Source of the DNA: SKLM01 sp964450435
GTDB lineage: Bacteria > Chloroflexota > Anaerolineae > B4-G1
Assembly (NCBI GenBank): GCA_964450435.1
Contig: CAYVCX010000001.1
Location: 71,322 to 135,321 of the forward strand
Direction: 5' to 3'
DNA length: 64,000 bases
Part shown: in pieces, positions 50,429 through 57,958 of the stretch
Numbering within the stretch: position 1 is the stretch's first letter
Layout: every line of letters starts with the position of its first letter
The notes under the pieces: model-generated
Told to the model about the DNA's origin: nothing
The model's database searches: none
Seen by the model: only the letters and a program-made list of their open reading frames with translations
Made by a program: the position numbers and the translations under genes

Positions 50429-51415
50429 ATGCCCACGAACCTCCCTCCAGACTACTTCAAGATTGAGGAGGCCTTCAGGAAGGCGCGATCCAACGAGGAG
50501 AAGATCGCTTTGCTGAAGGAGATGATGAGCGTGGTGCCCAAGCACAAGGGCACGGACAGGCTGCGCGCAGATCTGCGCAAGAAGCTTTCCGCCCTGAAGC
50601 GGGCCCCTCGGGCTCGGAAGACGGTTGCTCAGTATCGATCCCCTTTCCACATCGACAGGGAGGGCGCAGGGCAGGCGGTGCTGGCGGGCCCGCCCAACAC
50701 GGGTAAGTCGGCCCTGCTCAGGGCCGTGACCAACGCCTCCCCCGAGGTTGCTCCGTACCCCTTCACGACCTGGGACCCCACGCCGGGGATGATGTTCTTT
50801 GAGAACGTCCAGATCCAGTTGATCGACACCCCGCCGCTCAACGAGGACCACGTCGAGCCCGAGTTGATGAACCTGATTCGGAGAGTCAATCTGGTTCTGC
50901 TGGTCATCGACTTGCAGGCGTACCCGCTCCAGGAGTTTGAGGATGCCACCGAGCTTCTTCAGGCGCATCGGATTGCACCTGCGCATCGCGAAGATGAGTA
51001 TCGAGGTGAGAAAGGATGGAGCTTCAAGCCCTTCCTGGTACTGGTGAACAAGAGCGATGATCCTGACGATGACGAGGACGTTGCCGTCCTGCGGGATCTG
51101 TTGGGTGCACAGTGGAACCTGCTACCCGTGTCGGCCGAGACCGGGCGAAATCTCGATCAGATGAAGCGGGCGGTGTTCGACTCATTGGACATCATCCGGG
51201 TCTACTCGAAACCTCCCGGGGAGGAGCCCGATCTGAGCGCGCCTTTTGTGCTGGACAGGGGAAGCACGGTGGAGGATTTCGCTGCGAAGGTGCACCGGGA
51301 TCTTGCCCAGACTCTCAAGACAGCCCGCATCTGGGGGGAACAGGTCTACGATGGGCAGATGGTGGGACGAGATCACGTGCTCCAGGACGGCGACGTGGTG
51401 GAGCTGCGAACCTGA
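50429..51415 (+). CDS. DRG/Obg-like GTPase with TGS domain
   Basis: A 328-residue TRAFAC-class GTPase. An N-terminal helical segment (1-65) is followed by G1 AGPPNTGKSALL (about 87-98), a G2 region with YPFTTWDPTPGMM, G3 IDTPPL, G4 VNKSD and G5 VSAETG. A C-terminal TGS domain (about 265-328) contains RGSTVEDFAAKVHRDL and LQDGDVVEL. It resembles archaeal and eukaryotic DRG proteins more than bacterial ObgE, which has an Obg-fold N-terminus. Such GTPases bind ribosomes or RNA. It is cotranscribed with the diadenylate cyclase (2-nt gap), suggesting linked control of nucleotide signalling and translation. G3 has P in place of the usual glycine (DTPP), which could alter GTP hydrolysis. Confidence 0.85.
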   Translation: MPTNLPPDYFKIEEAFRKARSNEEKIALLKEMMSVVPKHKGTDRLRADLRKKLSALKRAPRARKTVAQYRSPFHIDREGAGQAVLAGPPNTGKSALLRAVTNASPEVAPYPFTTWDPTPGMMFFENVQIQLIDTPPLNEDHVEPELMNLIRRVNLVLLVIDLQAYPLQEFEDATELLQAHRIAPAHREDEYRGEKGWSFKPFLVLVNKSDDPDDDEDVAVLRDLLGAQWNLLPVSAETGRNLDQMKRAVFDSLDIIRVYSKPPGEEPDLSAPFVLDRGSTVEDFAAKVHRDLAQTLKTARIWGEQVYDGQMVGRDHVLQDGDVVELRT

Positions 51416-51439
51416 GATGGGGACCTTGTATCGTGCTCC

Positions 51440-51985
51440 CTACCCTGCATCCCCCTTGAGGATGGAGAGTTCCTCCAGGCCGGCGATCAGTCGCCGCACG
51501 CCCTGTTCTGGCGGCAGGGTCTCAGTATCCACCACGACATCAGGACTTTCAGGAGGCTCGTAGGGCACCTGGATTCCCGGCACCGTCGTCGCGTCGGCCG
51601 CTATGGCCTTTTCGTAGATCCCCTTCTCGTCCCGCTCCATGCAAGTCTCGAGGGAGCAGCGTACGTGGATCTCCGCGAAGCGCCTGATGCGCTCCCGGGC
51701 GTAGTTGCGATGCCGTCGGCAGTGAGCCGTGGCTGCGACTACCACGTTAATGCCGTTCTGTGTCAGGAGCTGCGCGACGAAGGCCACGACCCGGTAGAAC
51801 CAGTCTCGCTCTTCGGCGCTGTACGTCGGTTCCGGCGTCAGCACGTCGCGGAGTGCGTCAGAGTCGAGAATCTGGACGGTGAGATCTCGCTCTCGTAAGG
51901 CCTGAGCCAGGCCATGAGCCAGGGTGGTCTTCCCCGACGCGGGAAGGCCCGTCAGCCAGACGCAAAACCCCGTTTCTTGATCCAT
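51440..51985 (-). CDS. Adenylylsulfate kinase-like P-loop kinase
   Basis: A 181-residue P-loop kinase related to APS kinase (CysC). The Walker A is WLTGLPASGKTTLAHGL (about 10-26). LDSDALRDVLTPEPTYS stands where CysC has DGDN-type sequence, and ERDEKGIYEKA matches the conserved RDPKGLYKKA-like motif. The substitution DGD to DSD and the unusual insert make true APS specificity uncertain. No other sulfate-assimilation gene is near. It sits 13 nt downstream of a phosphotransferase gene (GGAGG fixes the ATG at 51985), so the two probably work on the same or a related small molecule. Confidence 0.75.
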   Translation of the reverse strand: MDQETGFCVWLTGLPASGKTTLAHGLAQALRERDLTVQILDSDALRDVLTPEPTYSAEERDWFYRVVAFVAQLLTQNGINVVVAATAHCRRHRNYARERIRRFAEIHVRCSLETCMERDEKGIYEKAIAADATTVPGIQVPYEPPESPDVVVDTETLPPEQGVRRLIAGLEELSILKGDAG

Positions 51986-51998
51986 CTGTTGCCTCCGA

Positions 51999-53105
51999 TC
52001 AGACGAGATAGTCGTTGACCTGGTCGGGTTCAAAGCGTTCTGTTTCCAGCATCCTCTCGGTGAAACGGAATAGAGCCTCACGGACCTGAAGGTCGACGTG
52101 CGGATACCACACCGGGCTCGCCAGCACGAGAGCGCGCCATGCATAAAATGGCTGTATCATCGTCAGGAGTTCGTCGTCTTCGCTCTGCTCCCGGTACTGG
52201 CGCCAGAAGAGCTGGTAAAGCCGTCGGAAAGGCCCGGCGAGCGTCCCGTGCTCTTGGAGAGAGAAGAAGATGTAGTTGATGCTCATAGCGCTTACGTCGT
52301 CCGCAGGCTCTCCCCAGGCGCCACGGCTGCGGTCCAGCAGCGAGAAGTCCGTTCCTTCGCGGAAGAGCACGTTCCAGGGGTGGAAATCGCCGTGGACCTG
52401 GCTGAGCCGATGGATGGCGTCCTTGATCTGCCAGCGCCATGCCAAGCAGCGCTTCTCAATCGCCTCCAGGCGAGTGGGCGGAGCCAGGTCGAAGTCGGAC
52501 GGGTAGTTATCGAGTATGCCCATAATGCCTTCGCCGTGTCCCATCAGGTCGCGAATCCGCCGTCGATAAAGCAGCGCATCGGAGTGCTTTACGGCGTGGA
52601 TCTCGGCGAGATAGTCAGCCAAAGCGAGGGCGCGATCCGCGTCTTTCGACTCCAGTATTTCGGTGTCTGAGACGCGGTGCAAGTCGGCTGCGTAGGGCTT
52701 TCCGTCCGCATAATGTGTCAGGTGGAAGAACTCATCTGCCTTCCCCACGGAGATCAACAGGCCGTCCTCGTCGACGGCCCCCACATCGAGCGAGCCCACG
52801 TGGCGGGGTAGCGCATTGAAGGTGGCGTGATCCAGCACCAGGTTGGCCGCCCGGTCGGAGGGGCGCTCGTGACCGAAGCCGCTGCGGGAGAGGGTATGAA
52901 AGACAAAGCGCTCCTCGTTCCCGTCGCAGACACACTCGATCAAGAGGGGCACTCCGTAGCCAAACTCTTTGAGCCTCTCGTCCCCGCCCTCGCCCCGCAG
53001 CTCGCGCACCGCGGATACCCGAACCTCGCCCGGCACGAGTGAGGTCAGATAGCGCTCCAGATCCTCCCGATCAAAGGGCAGGACGTTCGAGCTCTCCCGT
53101 ATCAT
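51999..53105 (-). CDS. Aminoglycoside phosphotransferase (APH)-family kinase
   Basis: A 368-residue kinase-like protein. The catalytic loop VHGDFHPWNVLF (Brenner-type H-G-D-x-H-x-x-N) and the metal motif LLDRSRGAWGEPADDVSAM, with R in place of the usual F/W after the aspartate, place it in the APH/choline-kinase group. The N-terminal lobe is unusual and includes RELRGEGGDERLKEFGYGVPLL. The ATG at 53105 has GAGGAG upstream; longer frames overlap the CPBP gene and are not conserved. It is paired with the APS-kinase-like gene. Antibiotic modification is not implied; many APH homologues phosphorylate small metabolites. Confidence 0.8.
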   Translation of the reverse strand: MIRESSNVLPFDREDLERYLTSLVPGEVRVSAVRELRGEGGDERLKEFGYGVPLLIECVCDGNEERFVFHTLSRSGFGHERPSDRAANLVLDHATFNALPRHVGSLDVGAVDEDGLLISVGKADEFFHLTHYADGKPYAADLHRVSDTEILESKDADRALALADYLAEIHAVKHSDALLYRRRIRDLMGHGEGIMGILDNYPSDFDLAPPTRLEAIEKRCLAWRWQIKDAIHRLSQVHGDFHPWNVLFREGTDFSLLDRSRGAWGEPADDVSAMSINYIFFSLQEHGTLAGPFRRLYQLFWRQYREQSEDDELLTMIQPFYAWRALVLASPVWYPHVDLQVREALFRFTERMLETERFEPDQVNDYLV

Positions 53106-53152
53106 TGCGATCTCCTCTTCCGCGACCTCGCACGTCTGCGAGGGGGGGCGTG

Positions 53153-54184
53153 CTACACTGCCCGCTCGGTACACTCGGGCGGGCGGGCCAGGGACACGTG
53201 CAGACCGAGCTGGCCGTAGCGCCAGCGCACCCAGAGGGCAGTCAGCAGAACGCCGACCAGCATCGCCGCCAGTCCCAGGAATCCTGCCTCGGGCCCAAAC
53301 GCCCCCCCGGTCCACAGCTCAGGCCCGCCCTGCTCGATCCGGATGAACGTCGCGGAGGTGAAGTCGCTGCCGCTGACGGGGAAGCCAAACACGTTGCCCT
53401 GGAAGAAATTCCACGTGATGTGCTGCCCGATGGGGATCGCCAGCTCGCCGGTGAGCACGTAGCCCGCCGCCAAGTGAAACCCGGCGATCACGAGGTAGAA
53501 CGTGCTGACCGGCGTGGCGTTCGGGTTTGCGGCGTGCAGGAGCCCAAAGAGGGCCGAGGTCAGCGCGGTGGACGTGACAATCGCGCCGCGCGGGCCGACG
53601 ACGCGCCAATTGAGCCCCTCGGCCAGGTTCTGGAGCTGGTAACCCCGACTGAACAGCTCCTCGTGGAACCCCACCGCGAGGAACGCGATGAGGGGTGGCA
53701 GAAGGGCGGGCACGAACCGCGCACCTGGTTGGCGAGTCGAGAACGTGTCGGTGATGGTGATCCATCCGGCTGCTAGCTCAATCAGGAATATGACCAGCAT
53801 CAGAGCCGCGCCCTGAAACAGCCCGAAGCCCAGATCGACCCACCAATCATGGTTCAGGTGAAGGCCGAAGTTGGCGAAAGGACGGCGGTCGAGGAAACGA
53901 CCGGAGAACCACACGCTGAGCGTGATCGCCGCGGTGAGAGACAGCTGCATCAGCAGCATCAACCGCGGGTCTTGTGTGATGAGCCGCTGCAGCGCCTGGG
54001 GATCTGAAAGCTGGTGCATGTTGAGTCCCCGTCCAGCCAACGCGGCGCCGACCACAAAGGCTCCCAGGGCCATCTGCACCAGGAGCATCACGACCAGGAG
54101 TGCTGCGATTTGTCCGACCAGACGCCAAAGCGTGCGCGGTCGCCGCTGATCGCTATTCCACAGGACGCTCTTTACAGAGTTCAT
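53153..54184 (-). CDS. CPBP-family intramembrane metalloprotease
   Basis: A 343-residue multi-pass membrane protein with about eight hydrophobic helices and the CPBP (Abi/Rce1-like) active-site motifs: the glutamate pair in FHEELFSRGYQLQNL (EExxxR), FGLLHAANP and HITWNFFQGNVFG. Rce1-type enzymes cleave prenylated proteins; bacterial ones act on peptides or in self-immunity. The N-terminus before TM1 is basic and cytoplasmic. No bacteriocin-like gene is next to it. It precedes the APH gene by 47 nt and may share its transcript. Confidence 0.88.
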   Translation of the reverse strand: MNSVKSVLWNSDQRRPRTLWRLVGQIAALLVVMLLVQMALGAFVVGAALAGRGLNMHQLSDPQALQRLITQDPRLMLLMQLSLTAAITLSVWFSGRFLDRRPFANFGLHLNHDWWVDLGFGLFQGAALMLVIFLIELAAGWITITDTFSTRQPGARFVPALLPPLIAFLAVGFHEELFSRGYQLQNLAEGLNWRVVGPRGAIVTSTALTSALFGLLHAANPNATPVSTFYLVIAGFHLAAGYVLTGELAIPIGQHITWNFFQGNVFGFPVSGSDFTSATFIRIEQGGPELWTGGAFGPEAGFLGLAAMLVGVLLTALWVRWRYGQLGLHVSLARPPECTERAV

Positions 54185-54383
54185 CGATTCCTTCCCTGGT
54201 GAGGTTTTGGATGTGGGACACCTGACAAGCTGGTGCGCCTCAATCCGGAACGGCAGAAGTGGTCAATGACTGTCTCTCGGGGTCACGTTGGCGAATGTGC
54301 GTTGCCCCAATGCCGGCACCATCTGCGTCACCTGTTCGTCCTTCGGTGGGCGTGAGACTTGACCCCACGACTGTGCCGCGAGG

Positions 54384-55223
54384 CTAACCGAGGGGTGACT
54401 CGAAGGGCAGCTCCGCTTCCACGTGCACCACCTGGGTCGGATACGGCATGTCGATGTCCCGTTCTTCAGCGACTGCGTTTATCGCGTCCACGACATTCGA
54501 GTGCACTGCGAAGACACTGTGTGTCTGCTGGTTGACCCAGAATCGCGCCGCGACGTGTAGCGCTGTATCGCCCAGCTCCTGCGTAAAGGCCTCGGGGGGC
54601 GGGTCTCTCAGCACCCCCTCAGCGTCCTGGATGACGTCCAGGATGATCCTCTTGGCCCTCGCTATGTCCTGGCCGTAGCCGAGGCCCAGCGTTACCGTAC
54701 GGCGGCGGAGCGGAAGCCCGGAGTAGTTGACGATGGGATTGGTGTAGACATCCAGGTTGGGGACTATCTCCATCACCCCGTCCCATGACTTGATGACCGT
54801 GTCTCGCATAGTGATTTCCATCACGCTGCCGCCGCGGCCTGCTATCTCCACCGCGTCACCGACACCGAACGGCTGTCGCATCAAGAGCAGGAGGCCGGCG
54901 ATGAAATTGCGGGCGATGTCCTGGAGCGCGAAGCCTACCGTGAAGCCGACGATCCCCAGGCCGGCGAGGAAACTGGTGATGTGCACGCCCGGGACCTGAT
55001 CCAGGGCAGCCAGTAGGCCGAGCACCAGGATCGTGTAGCGCACGGTCTGCGTCAGGAACTGCCGCGTCTCGGGGTCCGGGATCTTCCTCTTGACGCTCCG
55101 CCGTGCCCATCGTTCCGCTACTCTCGAAAGAAGCAGCGTGGCGATCAGCATGGCGATGGCGACCAGGAACTGAGGTGCGTTGCTAATGAACTCGGCAACC
55201 AGCCCTTGAAGACCCGATAACAT
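54384..55223 (-). CDS. MscS-family small-conductance mechanosensitive channel
   Basis: A 279-residue channel with three membrane helices. The pore helix is GLGIVGFTVGFALQDIARNF (gly/ala-rich, with the conserved ALQD), followed by AGLLLLMRQPFGVGDAVEI and the beta domain (GSVMEITMRDTVIKSWDG, VYTNPIVNYS). The ATG at 55223 has GGAGGAG 6 nt upstream, better than the ATG at 55238. It follows degV by 21 nt. The 199-bp gap to the CPBP gene (54185-54383) contains nothing I can identify. Confidence 0.93.
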   Translation of the reverse strand: MLSGLQGLVAEFISNAPQFLVAIAMLIATLLLSRVAERWARRSVKRKIPDPETRQFLTQTVRYTILVLGLLAALDQVPGVHITSFLAGLGIVGFTVGFALQDIARNFIAGLLLLMRQPFGVGDAVEIAGRGGSVMEITMRDTVIKSWDGVMEIVPNLDVYTNPIVNYSGLPLRRRTVTLGLGYGQDIARAKRIILDVIQDAEGVLRDPPPEAFTQELGDTALHVAARFWVNQQTHSVFAVHSNVVDAINAVAEERDIDMPYPTQVVHVEAELPFESPLG

Positions 55224-55244
55224 CGCGATCTCCTCCATAGCTGT

Positions 55245-56102
55245 TTACTCGGCGTAGCCGCCGAGGGCAATGGCCCGTGGACCGGTGTGGACGCCCAGAA
55301 CTGGACCCGTCATCGCGACCAGCAGCTCTGCGGGTGAGTACTCGCGCCGGATCCGGTCCGCGATGTTCTCCGCGTCCTCAGGGGCGTCGCCGTGCGAGAC
55401 CGCGATGTGCATCCTCGCGTCGGTATCCAGCTGGTCGAAGAAGCGTCGGTAGAGCGTCTCCAATCCGCGCTTGCGGGTGCGCACTCGGGCGCTGGCCTCG
55501 ACCAGGCCCGTCTCGTGATCGACGTACACCAGGGGTTTGATATCCAACAAGGAGCCGATAAACTTCGTCGCTCCGCCGATGCGGCCTCCCTTATGCAGAT
55601 ACTCCAGCGTGTCCAGACAGACCTCGAGGATCACGCGCCTTCGGACCTCATCGGCGGCCTGGATCATTGAGGCAGCGTCCCCGCTGGCCTCCCGGGCCCG
55701 GGCAGCGGCCAGCACCTGCCAGCCCAGGCCCATGGTCGTGCCCCTGGAGTCGAAGACGTGCACCGGGTTGTCGATCGCGGAGGCGGCCCGCTGAGCGGCC
55801 GCGAAAGCACCGCTTAGCTCGCTGCTGAGGGTGATAGCCACGATCTCCTCTGTGCCTTGCTGGAGTGCTTCATTGTACGTCGCCAGGAAGCCCTCAGGAG
55901 CCGGGTGAGAGGTCGTGGGATACTCTGGATCGTCCATCAGCCGCCGGTAGAACTCCTGTGGCTCTATGTCGACCCGGTCGCGAAACGTCTTGTCGCTCCA
56001 GATGACGTGCAACGGGACGACGATGATGTCATACTGCCTGATGAGGCTCTGCGGGATATCGCAGGTGCTGTCGGTGATCAGGGCAACGTGATGATCGCTC
56101 AT
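55245..56102 (-). CDS. DegV-family fatty-acid-binding protein
   Basis: A 285-residue DegV protein. These bind a long-chain fatty acid, and FakB members of the family feed host or recycled fatty acids to the kinase FakA. The N-terminal LITDSTCDIPQSLI, the RRLMDDPEYPTTSHPAP loop, ITLSSELSGAFAAAQ and HTGPRAIALG match the family. No fakA gene is adjacent. It begins an operon with the mscS gene. Confidence 0.92.
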   Translation of the reverse strand: MSDHHVALITDSTCDIPQSLIRQYDIIVVPLHVIWSDKTFRDRVDIEPQEFYRRLMDDPEYPTTSHPAPEGFLATYNEALQQGTEEIVAITLSSELSGAFAAAQRAASAIDNPVHVFDSRGTTMGLGWQVLAAARAREASGDAASMIQAADEVRRRVILEVCLDTLEYLHKGGRIGGATKFIGSLLDIKPLVYVDHETGLVEASARVRTRKRGLETLYRRFFDQLDTDARMHIAVSHGDAPEDAENIADRIRREYSPAELLVAMTGPVLGVHTGPRAIALGGYAE

Positions 56103-56146
56103 ATCTCTCCTGACTTACCTTGTGGTCGACGAGCGTCGGATCTTCT

Positions 56147-57361
56147 TCAGCGGCCCGACTGCGATGTCGGTGCGTCGAATGCCTGGAGCCGACGCACTGC
56201 CTCTTGGATCTGCGCCGTCGGCGCCGTGGCCGAGACCCGGATGAACCCCTCGCCCGCTTCTCCGAAGAACGACCCTGGGGCCACCGCCACCCCCGTCTCC
56301 TCCAGAAGCAGCTGCGCGAACTCTTCAGACGTTCCCCGCAAAGCGACCGGATCCGGAGGGGGGTCGGGGATTCTCACCCAGAGGTAGGGCGTCGCCTGCG
56401 GCCGCCGGGCCTCCAGCCCTGCACGACGTAATCCCTCCGCCAGGAGCTCCAGCCTCTCTCGGTAGACCGTGTTGCGCTGGACCAGCCAGGAGGGCTCGGC
56501 GGACAAGGTTGCAAGGGCTGCAGCGGCTGCCTCTTGCAGAGGATGGAATATACCGGAATCGACGTTAGATTTGACCCTGGCCAGGGCCCGCAGTGCCCCA
56601 GCGTTCCCCACCGCCATGCCTATGCGCCACCCGGCCATGTTGGTCATCTTCGAGAGCGAATTGAACTCCACCGCCACCTCCAGGGCTCCCGGTACCTGCA
56701 GCAGGCTCGGGGCCCGGTAACCGTCGTAGGTGACGTCGGAATATGGAGCGTCGTGGCAGAGCAGCAGCTCTTGGTGGCGGGCGAAGTCGAGGGCCCGGCT
56801 GAAGAGATCCATGTCGGCGGTGGCACCGGTCGGATTGTTGGGGTAGTTCAACCACATCAAACGCGCCTCGGTGGCCACGTGCGACGGGATCCCGTCGAGG
56901 TCGGGGAGAAAACTGTGCTCGGGCAGCAGTGGGAACGTGTACGGTCGGGCGCCGGCCAGGATGGTACCTCTTGAGTACGGGGCATAGCCCGGATCGGGTA
57001 CCAGGGCCACGTCACCGGGATCGAGGAAGGCCAGGGCCAGGTTGATCAGGCCCTCCTTGGAGCCGATCAGCGGCAGTATCTCCGTTTCCGGGTCGAGGGG
57101 CACGTTGAAACGTCGGTCGTAGTAGTTGGCGATAGCTCGGCGCAAGGTGGGGATACCTCGGTAGCCGGGGTACCCGTGGTGGTCGGCCCGGCGCGCTGAC
57201 TGACAGAGGGCCTCAATGACTTCATCGGGCGGGGCCAGGTCCGGGTTCCCCATGTCGAGACGGATCAGCTCGAGGCCGCTCTCTTTCGCACCGGAGACTC
57301 GCTCTCCCCAGCGGGCGAAGGGGTAAGATGGCAGGTTGGCTAAACGCCGGGAGTGCTTCAT
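56147..57361 (-). CDS. PLP-dependent class I/II aminotransferase, LL-DAP-aminotransferase-like
   Basis: A 404-residue aminotransferase. Key elements are LIRLDMGNPDLAPPDEV, HHGYPGYRGIPTLRRAIA, IGSKEGLINLALAFL, DPGYAPYSRGTIL, LNYPNNPTGATAD, HDAPYSDVTYDGYRAP and the PLP lysine in FNSLSKMTNMAGWRIGMAVG. GYRGIP and NSLSK resemble the DapL/YfdZ branch (LL-diaminopimelate aminotransferase or alanine-forming enzymes). The ATG at 57361 overlaps the aroQ TGA (ATGA). A role making an aromatic or branched amino acid from a keto acid is possible given the aro genes upstream. Confidence 0.88.
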   Translation of the reverse strand: MKHSRRLANLPSYPFARWGERVSGAKESGLELIRLDMGNPDLAPPDEVIEALCQSARRADHHGYPGYRGIPTLRRAIANYYDRRFNVPLDPETEILPLIGSKEGLINLALAFLDPGDVALVPDPGYAPYSRGTILAGARPYTFPLLPEHSFLPDLDGIPSHVATEARLMWLNYPNNPTGATADMDLFSRALDFARHQELLLCHDAPYSDVTYDGYRAPSLLQVPGALEVAVEFNSLSKMTNMAGWRIGMAVGNAGALRALARVKSNVDSGIFHPLQEAAAAALATLSAEPSWLVQRNTVYRERLELLAEGLRRAGLEARRPQATPYLWVRIPDPPPDPVALRGTSEEFAQLLLEETGVAVAPGSFFGEAGEGFIRVSATAPTAQIQEAVRRLQAFDAPTSQSGR

Positions 57362-57825
57362 TGCCTCTCTCTCGTCTCGTCGGTCAGCGCGTCCAGGAGT
57401 GCCGTCAATCCCAACAGGTAGCTCCGCCAGCCAAAGCCGCTGATCTGACCTATGCACACCGCCGCGATGAGCGAATTGCTGCGGAAGGACTCACGCGCGT
57501 AGATGTTCGATAGGTGCACCTCGACTGTGGGCTGCCCGACGGTCACAACCGCATCTCGCAGCGCCACGCTGGTGTGGGTATAACCCCCTGGATTGACGAG
57601 TACGCCGTCCGCCCAGTCCTTGCTTTCGTGCAGCGAGTCGATCAGGACGCCTTCGTGGTTTGACTGCACGATGCGCAGCTCGGCCTCTCGCCCTTGCGCG
57701 GCCTCCCGCAGTGCGGCGTTGATCTCTCTAAGCGTCACGTCGCCGTAGATCTCCGGCTCGCGATGGCCGAGCAGATTCAGATTCGGTCCGTGCAACACCA
57801 GGATCCGTGCTTGGGAGTTCTTCAT
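57358..57825 (-). CDS. aroQ: 3-dehydroquinate dehydratase, type II
   Basis: Third shikimate-pathway enzyme, dehydrating 3-dehydroquinate. The 155-residue type II enzyme shows LVLHGPNLNLLGHREPEIYG (catalytic Arg and Tyr region), VQSNHEGVLIDSLHE, VNPGGYTHTSVALRDA and VEVHLSNIYARESFRSNS with the catalytic histidine. The ATG at 57825 is preferred, with GGAG 9 nt upstream. A promoter overlaps the region just before it, so it can be made apart from the main aro operon. The downstream aminotransferase is coupled by ATGA. Confidence 0.95.
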   Translation of the reverse strand: MKNSQARILVLHGPNLNLLGHREPEIYGDVTLREINAALREAAQGREAELRIVQSNHEGVLIDSLHESKDWADGVLVNPGGYTHTSVALRDAVVTVGQPTVEVHLSNIYARESFRSNSLIAAVCIGQISGFGWRSYLLGLTALLDALTDETRERQ

Positions 57826-57860
57826 CGTATTCATCTCCGCACAGCGCCGCCACCCTGCCC

Positions 57861-57888
57861 ATTGTACCACAAGGCGGACGACGTCAAA
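57861..57888 (-). promoter_or_regulatory. aroQ promoter
   Basis: TACAAT (57861-57866) on the minus strand with TTTGAC (57883-57888) 16 bp upstream. The expected start near 57854 leaves about 30 nt to the aroQ ATG. Confidence 0.5.
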
Positions 57889-57958
57889 GGGAGGTGGCTG
57901 GCGTTCTGACCTCTCGCCCCCTCCGGTGTCAGGTGAGCCGGCTGCCAGAAAACGCGCC

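Noticed and set aside
51999..53105. Antibiotic-resistance gene (aminoglycoside phosphotransferase)
   Set aside because: Only the general APH kinase motifs are present; the N-terminal lobe is diverged and no resistance-associated mobile element is adjacent.
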